Source of the DNA: Macrophomina tecta
Taxonomy: Eukaryota > Ascomycota > Dothideomycetes > Botryosphaeriales > Botryosphaeriaceae
Length of the DNA stretch: 64,000 nucleotides
Assembly: GCA_024180945.1 (NCBI GenBank)
Contig: JAKSGN010000041.1
Span: forward strand, 372,001-436,000
Reading direction: 5' to 3'
This document shows, piece by piece, positions 10,838 to 21,503 of this stretch. Under the pieces are notes generated by a model. It worked only from the letters and a program-made list of their open reading frames with translations. It did not search any database and was not told where the DNA came from. The position numbers were made by a program, and so were the translations under genes. The number at the start of each line of letters is the position of its first letter. Positions within the stretch are counted from its first letter, which is position 1.

Positions 10838-11899
10838 ATGAAGGCGGCATGCAGAAGTATCGCCGCGCTCGGCACGATAATGACCGTCACTTTAATGCCA
10901 GCAATGGCACAGAATTTATCATTCGGAGCCGACAATTTCTACCGTAGCGACATCGTAACCGTTCAGCCGATCACTTTCCCGGACCAATTCCAGATGACCA
11001 TTGCGGGCAACCTCTTTACCCGCAACAATCTCAGTCGTAGCGTCGAATCACCCGCCATCATTATCGGCCACCCAATGGGCGCAGTCAAGGAGCAGAGCGC
11101 CAATCTTTACGCCACGAAGTTGGCCGAGCAAGGCTTCGTTACAGTCTCGCTCGATCTCCCGTATTGGGGGGCCAGCTACGGCGAGCCGCATAATACGGTG
11201 TCGCCGGACCACTATACGGAGGCCTTTAGCGCGGCGGTCGACTATCTTAGCACGCATAATTTTGTCGACCGCGAGCGGATCGGCGCCCTTGGTATCTGTG
11301 GTAGTGGCTCCTTCGTAATTAGCGCGGCAAAGATCGACCCGCGCTTAAAGGCCATCGCGACGGCGAGCATGTATGACATGGGCGCTGTCAACCGCAATGG
11401 ACTGCAGAGGTCGCAAAATATTACGCAGCGTAAAGAGATTATCGCCGAGGGGGCGCAGCAGCGCTGGACCCTGGTAGACGGCGGCGAGATTCCCTGGTTT
11501 GCTGGTGCCGTAACTCAGCTCACGAGCAACTCCACCGCAATCGATCGCGAGTTCTACGACTTCTACCGTACCACGCGTGGTGAATTCGTACCTAAGGGCT
11601 GGTTGCCAGAGGCCACGCAGCACCGGAAGCTCCCGCAAGAGGTCAGGTTTATGAACTTCTACCCATTTAACGATATCGAGACGATCTCGCCACGTCCAAT
11701 GCTATTCATTTCGGGCGACCAGGCGCACTCGCGCGAATTCAGCGAGGACGCTTATGCGCGTGCGGGAGAGCCGAAGGAACTCTTCTGGGTGCCAGGCGCC
11801 GGTCACGTCGATCTCTACGATCGTGTGGGTCTCATCCCATTCGACAAGCTCACCCAATTCTTCCGGATGAATCTTGGTCGGGGTAAAGAGCCGGCCTAA
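10838..11899 (+). CDS. Secreted alpha/beta hydrolase, bacterial-like (dienelactone-hydrolase/YcjY-type)
   Basis: Intronless, 353 residues. The N-terminus MKAACRSIAALGTIMTVTLM continues to PAMAQ and is a classic Sec signal peptide with an Ala-x-Ala-type cleavage site. The mature part has the alpha/beta-hydrolase order: IIGHPMGAVKEQSA, SLDLPYWGASYGE, a nucleophile elbow GALGICGSGSF whose central residue is Cys as in dienelactone-hydrolase-like proteins, an acid strand MLFISGDQAHSRE, and a His in VPGAGHVDLYD. The lack of introns, the bacterial-style signal peptide and the family's bacterial flavour suggest horizontal transfer. It stays fully open although DNA on both sides is heavily mutated. 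The substrate is unknown. Confidence 0.85.
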   Translation: MKAACRSIAALGTIMTVTLMPAMAQNLSFGADNFYRSDIVTVQPITFPDQFQMTIAGNLFTRNNLSRSVESPAIIIGHPMGAVKEQSANLYATKLAEQGFVTVSLDLPYWGASYGEPHNTVSPDHYTEAFSAAVDYLSTHNFVDRERIGALGICGSGSFVISAAKIDPRLKAIATASMYDMGAVNRNGLQRSQNITQRKEIIAEGAQQRWTLVDGGEIPWFAGAVTQLTSNSTAIDREFYDFYRTTRGEFVPKGWLPEATQHRKLPQEVRFMNFYPFNDIETISPRPMLFISGDQAHSREFSEDAYARAGEPKELFWVPGAGHVDLYDRVGLIPFDKLTQFFRMNLGRGKEPA

Positions 11900-13460
11900 G
11901 CGCGAGCTGAGAAGTCTTATTGTTCTAGTGTCGGCAGAGGCTGCACTACAGATGAAGTTCCACTCCCGGAGTGGAACATGAAGTCCTCGGAGCAGAGGGT
12001 CCTTATCCCCGACAGCATTTCTTTGGCCGGGCCTACGAATGAGACACAATGCTCTGCGCTGGGATCACTCGGATTGCCAGATTACAATAATCTAAAGGGC
12101 AAGCTTCTGTGCTCCCACTGAAGCACTTTGTACATAGACCACACTCCTTTTATAGCAGATAAGACTCATTTTACCCAGTTTATTGTAACCCTACCTTGTT
12201 GTGCGACAGTCTCTATCTACCGCTACGGTCAGGTCGACCCTTCATGACGAAGGAGCTGTGTGAGCCAGATGGCAAAGGTGCTCCATAGGAACAAAGAATA
12301 AGCAACCGGAATAACATGCCTTGCGGAAGAGCATTCGCAAACGTCCAAGCCAGCACGGGCACTCAGTAATATGAAAGCTTTGGCACACGTATCACACCAA
12401 CACGTTGAGCCGAGGGTATCCCGAGCGGTTCCTGGGTGAAACGCGACGACACGCCCTCCTCTCGCCTCACATCCTCATGCACAGGGACACTCTAACGCAC
12501 GACGCCTCCCAGCTGTATCTTTTATAGTGTGCATCTTCACCCTCATGTGTTCCACAAGAAGCCAATAATTCAGTAAAGAGGGAATATTACATAGGTTTAA
12601 AGCCTTCATTCTAACGTTATTATAATTAAAGTCTCTAAATACTTATCTTTATAGCTACTTCTACTCTAAGCGCGTATTCTAGACTAGTAAGGTGGTAATA
12701 TTATCTAAAAGGATAGCTACTCAAGGGCCTTAAATACCTAGAGCGGTAATTATACCTTAAATAACTCGCTATCTAGTTATTAATAGTCTTTATAAGCCGT
12801 ATCTTTACCTAATATTCTGTTAACTTGGTGAAAAAAAAATGAGATTCTCGGTCATAGACAGGAGTGAGAGGGGATACCCTCTTATATCCGTGCCACTAGC
12901 GCTAGCTATATTACGGAGACACTCGTGAAGCTAACTAGGATAGTTATAACGCTCGTGAAACCGCTATTCCAACATATTCATCTCCTTACATTCTATTATA
13001 ATGCTTAGAATAACGAGCGTTAACGGTATATTTTATCTATTTTAGTATAGTTTTAGAGCAAGATCCTTATAACGACGGAGTAACGCTATAGCGTAACGTG
13101 TATCTATAAGGCTCCTTGCGAGCCTGCTGATAGTCCAAGTATAAACAGCCGGCCTGGCAACTAGTAGTCGGTCCCTACTCCATTGCACCGATTAGCCTGC
13201 AATGCTTAAAAGAGATAGGCGAGGCCACGACTTATCAGTAATCTGCATTTAGTTGGCTCGCTTATAACTAGAATAAGGCAGAGATAGGAGAGGGACAGGT
13301 TAGTTGCGCTCCAGTGCCTAATACCAAGTGCAGGCCTATACGAGCCGCCTGTGAGGTTATTCCACATAGTTAGCCCCCTCGGTTTATATCGAGCTATAGA
13401 ATACATAACTGCTCTCTAATAACCTCCAATTAACAAATTGGCTGGATTGGTGGATTTGAA
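11900..13460. other. AT-rich intergenic region with repeat copy B
   Basis: No gene is seen. Repeat copy B occupies about 12533-13170. Within it, about 12865-12915 resembles the start of repeat C at 21605, so the two families share a segment or came from one element. Confidence 0.6.
12533..13170. repeat. Dispersed repeat copy B (RIP-mutated)
   Basis: This shorter collinear relative of copy A (5476-6730) has the same orientation and several internal deletions. Shared anchors include the string taagcgcgtattctagacta and the string ggtatattttatctatttta. Transition differences dominate, as expected from RIP. Confidence 0.7.
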
Positions 13461-15395
13461 CTAGACTACCCTTGGCTTTACAGTGACCTTGATATTCTTC
13501 TGCTTCACGAACCACCTGTTTAAACTCTTCATCTCCGCGTAGGGAGCAGTCAACTGGAAGTCAATCTTTCGAACTAAGGTTGGAACAAGCTTCGAAACCT
13601 CCATCAAGCTAATGTTTTTACCAAGGCAGGTCCTCGACCCCTGGCCAAACTATAAAAAGAGAGTCACATAAGTGAATTGCTAGCATCGATTTCATGGGAA
13701 GTACTCACAGCCAAGAAATACCGGTCCATTTCTTGACTTATGCTCTTGCCCTGGAGCCATCGTTCTGGCCTAAACTCGTCCGCATCATGCCCGAAGATTT
13801 GCTTGTTGGCATGAGCAACCCACGAGTTAATTCCGACGGTAGCCTTCCAACTCTTCTAATTAACGAAAAGATCGCAGACCGATGGAAAAAACTTCAGGTG
13901 TTATACTTACGCCTTCGGGAAAGTGTCTACCGGCGATTTCAGCACCACCCTTTGGAGCGACTCTCCATAGTGGAAGGCCCGTGGCAGGATGCAGGCGAAG
14001 ACCCTCTTTCACCACCGCCTGCAGATATGGCAACTTTTGCGCCTCAGAAAAGGTAACTGGGTCCGATAATTCGCCCGCGTCGTGCTTTTTGTCAATCTCG
14101 GCTCGGAGCTGTCCAAGTCCAAACCACACGAGTTAGCGCCTGTCCCGCAAAGCGACCGAAAAACATTAAAGGAATATATTGATGGTGCGGGGGCTGTATA
14201 GAAGGAACGAGAAAGAGGTATGAAACCAACTAGCAGACTTACATTCTCCAGGACTCGAGGATTCTTAAATAAGTTCCAGAGGATACCCGTCAGGGTGATG
14301 CTCGTGGTATCGCTACCAGCCGCTACATTACCCCAAATCACAGTAGTCACGTCTAGCAAGCTGACTTTCTGCGGCTCTTCGCCGTGTAGCAGCAGCAGTC
14401 GCGCCAGGAAGTCTCGTCCCTCAATCCTCTTCTCCGTAGGCGTCTGGCTCTCTAGCCGCTCTCGCACCTGCTTTACGGCGAAGTCCATGACCCGGGCGGA
14501 CCCCCGCGGGGCGATGAGCTTAGTTAGGCGGAACAAAAGTCTATGAAGCTCAGAATAGATGCCAACATGGGCGACGTATTCGAGCCACCGGTCGACGGTG
14601 GCGATTAGGCTGAAAGGGTCCGCCATGGCGTCGAGAAAGCCAAAACGCTTGGCGACGGAGATGGCGGCGATGACGTCGAAGGCGTAACACTGCATCCACC
14701 ACTGGAGATCCATCTGCCCGCCGGAGCTATTAACCGTTCAGAATGTGGGCGACTTTAATCATGGTTTCCATTCCCCTTTTTTACTTTAGTCAATCTGAAA
14801 GGGTACGGATATCGTACCTGGTCAGCTCTTCCAATCTTTGCTCGAGCACCTTGATGCACTCATCGACCGGTTGTTCCATCTTCACCAGCGCCGACATCGA
14901 GTATAAGCTTGAGAACTTGCGCCTATTGACGGCGTGCAGCTTAGGGTCCCGGCCAGAGAACATATCTTCGGTGTGGAAGTCAGGGTTGCTGCTCCCGATG
15001 TACCAGTGGCCTTTAACGAAGCGCGTGCCATGGCCATATATTGACTGGATCGCCGTAGGATCATCGATTGAGTATTCATATGGCGTAATGCGTACGACGG
15101 GTCCTGTTTTGGGTCCTCAGCTAAGTAAGGCGAGCCTGGAAGATAGAGGCGATGCGGGGATGTGGAGGCGTAAAAATGTACCGTATTTCCGATGGAGCTT
15201 GATGTTGACTCTCTCGAAGTCCCCCTTCCATACTCTGTATAAATACCAGAGACGAGTGAACCTCGCAAGGAGAGGACCAGGCACGGAACGTAGAGGGGTG
15301 AATAAGGCGCGGAAGATGGATCTGAGAAAGAAGAAGGATACAAGAGCCCAGGCAAGGTACTTCGGTAGGGCAGACAGAGAGATAGCCATCAACAT
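13461..15395 (-). CDS. Cytochrome P450 monooxygenase (fungal, possibly pisatin-demethylase-like)
   Basis: Six exons on the minus strand: 15395-15182, 15103-14818, 14726-14243, 14108-13911, 13843-13709 and 13649-13461. They total 1506 nt (501 residues) with every phase consistent. An N-terminal membrane anchor (YLAWALVSFFFL) is followed by the proline-rich hinge VPGPLLARF. The I-helix reads NVAAGSDTTSIT, the K-helix ExxR is KEGLRLHP, the PERW region is FRPERWLQG, and the heme loop FGQGSRTCLGKN holds the Cys ligand. The protein should be an ER-anchored haem-thiolate oxygenase that needs a P450 reductase. No lesion is seen. It lies between decayed repeats and faces away from the hydrolase at 10838. 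Substrate unknown; the subfamily guess rests on general resemblance only. Confidence 0.92.
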
Positions 15396-16251
15396 ACTTG
15401 CAAAGACGATCGTGTGAATCGCTTGGCTGAGAATATATGCAATAAATTAAATAGAGAAAGATAAGAGTAGAGGGTTATTTTTATTGCAATATATCACTAC
15501 CCGTGAGCGGAAACTTATAAAGTGCTGGCGTTCGTTGCGAGACAGCGGAAATTCCGGGACGACCGGGTATGTAGAGAAGGCTAGCTGAGTGATTTTCATC
15601 TAGGAATGTTTGTACCTCGGTTGTAGAGACTCCGATGCCCCACCTTCTTATGGCCTGTCGAATTGTCCTACCGGACAGCTTCGAGCCTGTATTTCAGGCT
15701 TAACGAAGCTTACGAAATGGCTCTGGCCAAAACAGATGGCCTCCTCCGCACTTCCAGCACAAACCCACCTTTGTAGAGACGCTAAAGGTCAGTTATCGCC
15801 CAGCCGATTTCAATGTCACGTGTAATTGTTGAACCTTACTGGTGAACCAAACGAGAGAAGAAAGGTTGATTGATAAAGGAGGCAGCAGGCGTTGGCCTTG
15901 AGGGCCAGCGCTTGGTGTTGACTAAGCTACTGAAGCAAACAACCTAAACCTAGAACGGCCTGGCGGCTGCCACTGGAACCTTCCACCCTCCAACAGTAAT
16001 GCTTCCGTCCACCCGACCGACCCCGAAAGAGGCCTAAGACATGTAGGATTGGATTATTTGTATTACACTTTTTAGGTTAACATGTATTCTATGAAGATAT
16101 AAGAGCCGTTGTATATACACTACCCCGTCTTTTATCCCGTCGCTGCCTTTACTAAAGAACGTGTCGTATAGTCTTTATTTATTACGTGTAATTATACCGC
16201 CCTGAATCCTCCTTCCGTAGCTGAGGGAGGAATTCCAGTGGGAAGCCATGG

Positions 16252-16318
16252 TGTTGGAACGAAAAGGCGTGACGCCACGCTCAGAATCTGAATTGACAGG
16301 CATTTCTTAAATCCAATA
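16252..16318. repeat. Short direct repeat copy E1
   Basis: This stretch resembles 16685-16752 over about 67 bp, with differences mainly C/T or G/A. The copies are about 433 bp apart in the same orientation. Confidence 0.55.
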
Positions 16319-16684
16319 TACCACCCCATCTGCGGAGGTGCATACCTCCCTAGATGATTGGTAAATATTTGGCGAAGAATTATGTGGAATAATACCGGCA
16401 TATAGCAAAGTTAGATAATCGAGACCGAGAAAAGGCGATCGTAGTAATATCTATACTCTGGTAAGTCGCACTCGCATGGATCGAACGCACGATGTAGATT
16501 GCGTTAGGAAATTTCCGCTTGCGTCGGGAAAGTTCCGCGTAACGCGGGTGGCGCTCCCGCCGTGGTGGTTGATCTAGTACGAACATGTTGCTTTTTAATG
16601 CTGTGCTTAGTGCCTTTTGCGGACAAGGCGGGAGGGAGGTCGTAGGGGCTGCCGACTGACTAACAACGCATTCCGGCCCCATAA

Positions 16685-16752
16685 CTGTTGGAAAGAAAAA
16701 GCGTGACGACACGCTTAGAATTTCAGCTGGCAGGCGTTTCCTAAATCCAGCA
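16685..16752. repeat. Short direct repeat copy E2
   Basis: Partner of 16252-16318. The pair could be ends of a small degraded element, but no transposase or clear target duplication is visible. Confidence 0.55.
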
Positions 16753-18257
16753 CATGGTTAGTTCGGCATTGCGTGAGGATGGCTGCGCTCTCCACGTCGA
16801 GGACTAAGATATGTAGTTCATTTCATCCGACTCTCGAATCCACTCAACAGGGGGTTTTTGCCTCATACGGACCAGCCTTCCAGCGCGAACCGGCCGTTAC
16901 CCCGCCTCGCGCACCCCCCGGTCGCCGCACCAAATTGCTGGGAGTTTCATTCTACAATCTTCCCCATCTTATCAATCCCTTCGGCTTCACTCACCGTATA
17001 TGCTCGTCAAACTCTCTTCCCGAGCCCTGTTCTCATAGATTGAAAGACCAAATGCACACCTTATTACCTGTTGCACATAAAGTCCACACACGTGGACCAA
17101 ATGCGCACAGGCAGGATATGCTTACAGACATATCCTCGCCTAATCCTTACCGTTCTAAATCATCTGACTCTGCCTGATCGAGGACACCGGTAAGTGCGGG
17201 GTTACGTATACGTGCCTTTAATAGAACTGGCGATATATAGCACGGTGTTAAGTAGCTTTATTAAATATTACACGGCCGCCTTTATCTCCAGCCCAGCTAC
17301 TTTCTACTTATATAAAATTGGTTGTCGCTACTAACGCCTTGTTGCTTACGAGGCGACAGCCGTGTAGATAGCTCTTATTTAGGGCGCGTACGAGGCGTGT
17401 ACCGTATTAGAAGCGATGTGAGCGCCGGCAGAGGTTGCGGAGGAGCGATTGTATGCGCTGGTAAGAGAGATGACTAAGGCGGGTGGGCCCTCTACTACCG
17501 CTGCCGGATGACGTAATTATAGCCTTGCTAGTTTTAATATTCAATAAGAGGCAACCGGCGCTGCTCCTACATACCGCGGCGTTATACTAACGACTCTCGC
17601 AGCGCATCTTCAAGCAAGTAGTCCTCACAAGGCTCCATTTCAGCCTCATATTCAAAGTTAGTAACGCGCCTTCTTTGCCGGTTAATACACTTCTTGGGAG
17701 AGCGCATATTACACTGCTTATTAAGTACTGTTTTAGCGGCCGGCGAGCGAGCCTGCTAAACGGCGTCAAGGGCCTCCCTCATCTTACAATGTGCATGAGG
17801 CCGTCGCTCTTACGTTTGATGCGGATAGAAACCTCGCATCCGGCCGCTCACTTCATCGCCGCGGCAATGGCTTTCCGGCGCGTTAGGCGCGTTCCCGGAC
17901 ATCTGGGCGCGCCAGTAGAACTCTAGCGGGTCCCATCCTCGATTCTCGTGCGGGAACTTCAACCGACTGGTTCTCAACCGGCCAACTGATCATTCCGCCG
18001 AGTTCATCTCTTGGCGAAACCTTTATACAGGCCGGCCAACTGGCTGAGCCTCTAAGGGTTGCTGCACTGGGGACAGTCTTTATCAACAGCCTGATGACGC
18101 TATACTCTGAGGACGCGCCTATTGCTTCAGCTGAGCTGCCCGTACTGGATTGATTGCGCGTGCTCAAAGCCTCGTCTCCTATGCTGGCGCTCGTACACCA
18201 TGGTAGCTTTGATCGTTATTCCGGATTCCTTTCAAAGGCTTTATTACGACCTGGCAG

Positions 18258-19146
18258 TTACCCTGAGATGCTCAAGTGCGTATGAACAACAGGCTTACCG
18301 TCTCTGTATCGATCTAAAACATCGTTGACCTTATCTGCATCCAGGCCTGCAGCCACGTCATATTTCAGTGGCACAATCTTCCCCAGCGACAGATACTCAG
18401 CGACTCTCTCAAAGAAAGGTTTTGCAGTCTGAGGCCATAGTTGGGGCACTCCCAGCACGTTTTTGACTTCAAATCCAACTTTCTTGTCGAGGACGTGGGA
18501 GCCCCCGGGTTGGCCGAAGGAAAGAAGCCGAGCGAGCTTCCCTTTCTTAGTGTGGGAGAGGGCGTTTATGCCCAGCAACTGTGCGTCCGGAGGGTTGACG
18601 GCGTCATAGCAGTACAGCAGGTCGTCGCCCACGACGTCGCGGATGCGCTGAAGGACGAGATCGTGGCCGCCGTGACGGTTCAGTACGTGCGTCGCTCCGA
18701 ATCTCTTCAACTCCTCCTCATTCCCCCCAACGACCACGATCTTCCCAATGCCAGCTAGCTTGGCCAGTTGAACGCCGAACCGACCGCAGTTGCTTCCTCC
18801 GCCAACTATGAGTACTTGGGTGCCCGCGTAGTCAAAATTTCGGGCTTCCTCCGTCCAAGGCGACCACGCCTGCACTTATGTTGACTGGGAGTGTGGCGAC
18901 GTCGTGATCGGAGAAGCCGTCTGGCATCAAAGACGCAAAGTCCTCGTCTGCGAGCGCATACTGCTGAAGACCTTTTTGTGCATCGTCGGCCGTCATAGCT
19001 CCGTACGTGAAGATCCGGTCGCCAGGTTTGAACTTGGTGACGCGAATTTGGATTTGATTCGGGCCGGGCTCTGGAATTGGCCAGTCACTGGCGGATGTAA
19101 TTGGCGCCCCAACGGCAGTAACAAGAAGCGCTGATTGAGTAGACAT
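18258..19146 (-). pseudogene. Zinc-less MDR alcohol dehydrogenase / quinone-oxidoreductase-like, degraded
   Basis: The start at 19146 gives MSTQSALLVTAVGAPITSAS, the usual N-terminus of fungal MDR enoyl-reductase-like proteins. It then jumps from IQIRVT straight to KFKPGDRIFTYG, so the segment between the first beta strand and the GDR motif (roughly 50 residues in relatives) is missing but in frame. The frame is lost again after NISAGVVAL near 18860 and resumes in another frame as PWTEEARNFDYAG, followed by a good NAD(P)-binding segment VLIVGGGSNCGRFGVQLAKLAG and VVGDDLLYCYDAV. Intact relatives reduce double bonds or carbonyls using NADPH. With two lesions this copy is almost certainly non-functional. 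Confidence 0.75.
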
Positions 19147-20532
19147 TTTGCAATCGGTGGTTTTGGTAGGGTTCAACCAAGAGCAGATATACGTCACGGA
19201 AAATATCAAGAGGAATAAGAATGCCAACGAAGTTCATATCTGGTGATGTGTTGGACTGCCAAGGTTGCAAAACGATTTCAAATCCATACTGCGCCATTAT
19301 TAAGCAGCCCACTGTGGCGTGCAGGAAATATAATCATATGATTACTCATACAAGAGTTCTTGAGCCAAAGCGGTCGCTATTTCCTGAGCACTACTGACAT
19401 TCATGTTCGGACCGTATACACGGGCGATTAGTGCTAGGCCCTAATTTCCCAGTCTCTTTTTTTTTTTTTTTTAACTTTTTTTCTTTTAGCGAAATACAAC
19501 AGATTGGGTATATGTGTTACAACGGTCCGACCGTGTTGGGTTTCAGTCGGAGCTGCAAAGCTATAGGGCTAACCCTATGCCAGTTCAACCAGGTCCCTTA
19601 TCCCGTCATAGGTGTGCACCGTGGCTATTACTCCGTCGATAATGTAGTTGTGCCATTCTTCTCCCGTTTCCGCTCCGGCTCCTTCCGTATCTAGGAATGG
19701 CCAGGGGGTCGTGAGTCGGACTTTTGATTCTTCGTTGGCTGGGCGGATTGCGGGGCGGAAGTGCACAATCCACACGGATCCGATGTCTATGAGAGCGAGA
19801 TGCTCGGCCTCGGCGAGCGTGATTTCAATTCCTGCCGGGGGTAGGCCATTGGGTGGGAGGCGTAGGAAGACTTGGTCGTCCGTTTTGGGTTTGCTTGGCG
19901 CTTTCGTCGCGCCAGCCCAATCAAGTCGCCTGACGGGCCAATCCTCGGCCCAGTTGCATCTTGGTGCATAGAGCCGCGGGGAGCGGCGTTGGCACTTGGC
20001 GGGGTGGGGTCAGTTTGGGCGCCTGATCCCGTCTTTCGCCCCGGCGCCATTGGTTGCCAGGTAAGGCTCGGGATTGCCTGAGCGACCGCTTCCTTGGCGA
20101 CATCGGCCCTTCTTGCCGGAGTGCTGCGTCGAGTGCCCGCCGTAGAGGCAGACACGCCCCTTTTTGCCCGCCTTTCTTCCTCGTCATGTTTGAGGCGGGA
20201 CTCGACAGGGTCTGAGTGTTTTGGCCAATTCTGGCGTCTAAGATTTAGTGCAATCAAGAAGCATGTTCGGGTGAACCTATACGTCCGATACTCGAAGAAA
20301 TCCAATGGCACAACGCTAGGTGAAGGGTGCTTCATAAGCAAAGATCACTAATATCAAATGTACTTCTGAGCGTTGGAAGGTGGTGGACGGATGCATTGAC
20401 ATAAATATGATGGTACCTTGACTGCAGGACACTCCACCAGCTTCACGGTCTTCCCATCTACACGAAAACAACACGCCTGCCCCCGGATTCGCCCATCAAT
20501 CTACGCGTTTAGAGTTCTTCGTTCTCTCGACA
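19147..20532. other. Intergenic with an unidentified coding-like fragment on the minus strand
   Basis: On the minus strand a frame ending at 19575 reads through DDQVFLRLPPNGLPPAGIEI and then HFRPAIRPANEESKVRLTTP. It looks like real protein sequence with no upstream start, and could be a gag-like or hypothetical fragment. A T run lies at 19457-19472, and repeat copy D2 at 19512-19550. The 3' part is the upstream region of the NmrA-like gene. Confidence 0.45.
19512..19550. repeat. Short dispersed repeat copy D2
   Basis: Nearly identical to 9323-9362 and in the same orientation; see copy D1. Confidence 0.5.
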
Positions 20533-21503
20533 ATGACTTCGTTGAAGAATATTGTGATTATCGGCGTAAGTGTTACTACTCCACTTAACTCGAGCCCATT
20601 GTATCCCATTGTCTTCTGAATCACGACTATAATACTGACCGACTGACTTAGGCGAGCGGAGCCCTTGGTGTCCCAACTTTGAACGAGTTCCTGAATGCTC
20701 CGTACAAAGTGAGCATTCTGAGCCGCAAAGAATCGACCACAACATTCCCCGATGGCGTGAAGGTCTTCAAAGCAGATTACAAAGATCTTGACTCTGTTAA
20801 GGCTGCCATGGAAGGCCAGGATGTGGTCATCAGCATAGTCGGCGGCCACGCAGTCTCTGATCAACGAGTCCTCATAGATGCTGCTCTGGCGGCCGGCGTG
20901 AAGAGGTTTTTCCCCAGCGAATACGGCCCGTATACGAGAGACCCCAAAATGGCCGAAATCAATCCTTACACCAACCCATACAAGACGGCTATTGTTGACT
21001 ATCTCCGATCGAAGGAGCATGCCATGTCCTGGACCGCTCTAGTCACCGGAGGCTTCTTCGATTGGGCCATGGGCAACGGTTTCTATGGCTTTGACTTTGC
21101 CACCAAAACCGTAGGATTGATCGATGACGGCGTTTCCGCTGTCGCCTCAACTACGCTGGCGACAATTGCGAAAGCCATCAGAGCGTCGGTCGAACATGCT
21201 GATGAGACGAAAAATCAATACGTCTTCGTAGCGTCCTTCCATCACTCGCAGCGCGAGATTCTCAATGAGATTGAGAAACTCGATGACCAAAAATGGACCG
21301 TCAACCACCTTTCGTCAGAGGACGTCATTGCGAATGGGCGGAGGAGAGTCGAAGCGGGTGATTTTGCCGGCATTATGGATTTAACCAGAGGTGCTGCACT
21401 TGGTAAACTAGGTCTAGCCGATTTAAGGCCGCTTGGTCTGTGGAACGAAAGGCTGGGGCTACCAAAGGACGACATAGCAGATGTCCTGAAAAAGTACATA
21501 TAG
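20533..21503 (+). CDS. NmrA-like / isoflavone-reductase-type NAD(P)-dependent oxidoreductase
   Basis: Two exons, 20533-20565 and 20652-21503, encode 294 residues. Splicing places the nucleotide-binding loop across the junction: NIVIIG in exon 1 joins ASGALG in exon 2, giving GASGALG (GxxGxxG). Further family marks are SILSRKE after the second strand, the GQDVVISIVGGHA loop, KRFFPSEYGPYTRDP and LVTGGFFDWAMGNG. Members of this atypical short-chain dehydrogenase group either reduce phenolic and polyketide-type substrates or act as redox sensors such as NmrA. The first exon is only 33 nt. The gene is intact inside the decaying island, between the broken MDR gene and the hAT-interrupted P450. Confidence 0.9.

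Larger units (their letters stand above)
15396..18257. other. Intergenic, partly RIP-like, no supported gene
   Basis: Open frames are short. Two diverged copies of a repeat of about 67 bp (E1, E2) are present. A moderately GC-rich stretch at 17590-18170 has frames of 60-94 codons but none is recognisable. The region may contain a dead gene. Confidence 0.6.
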
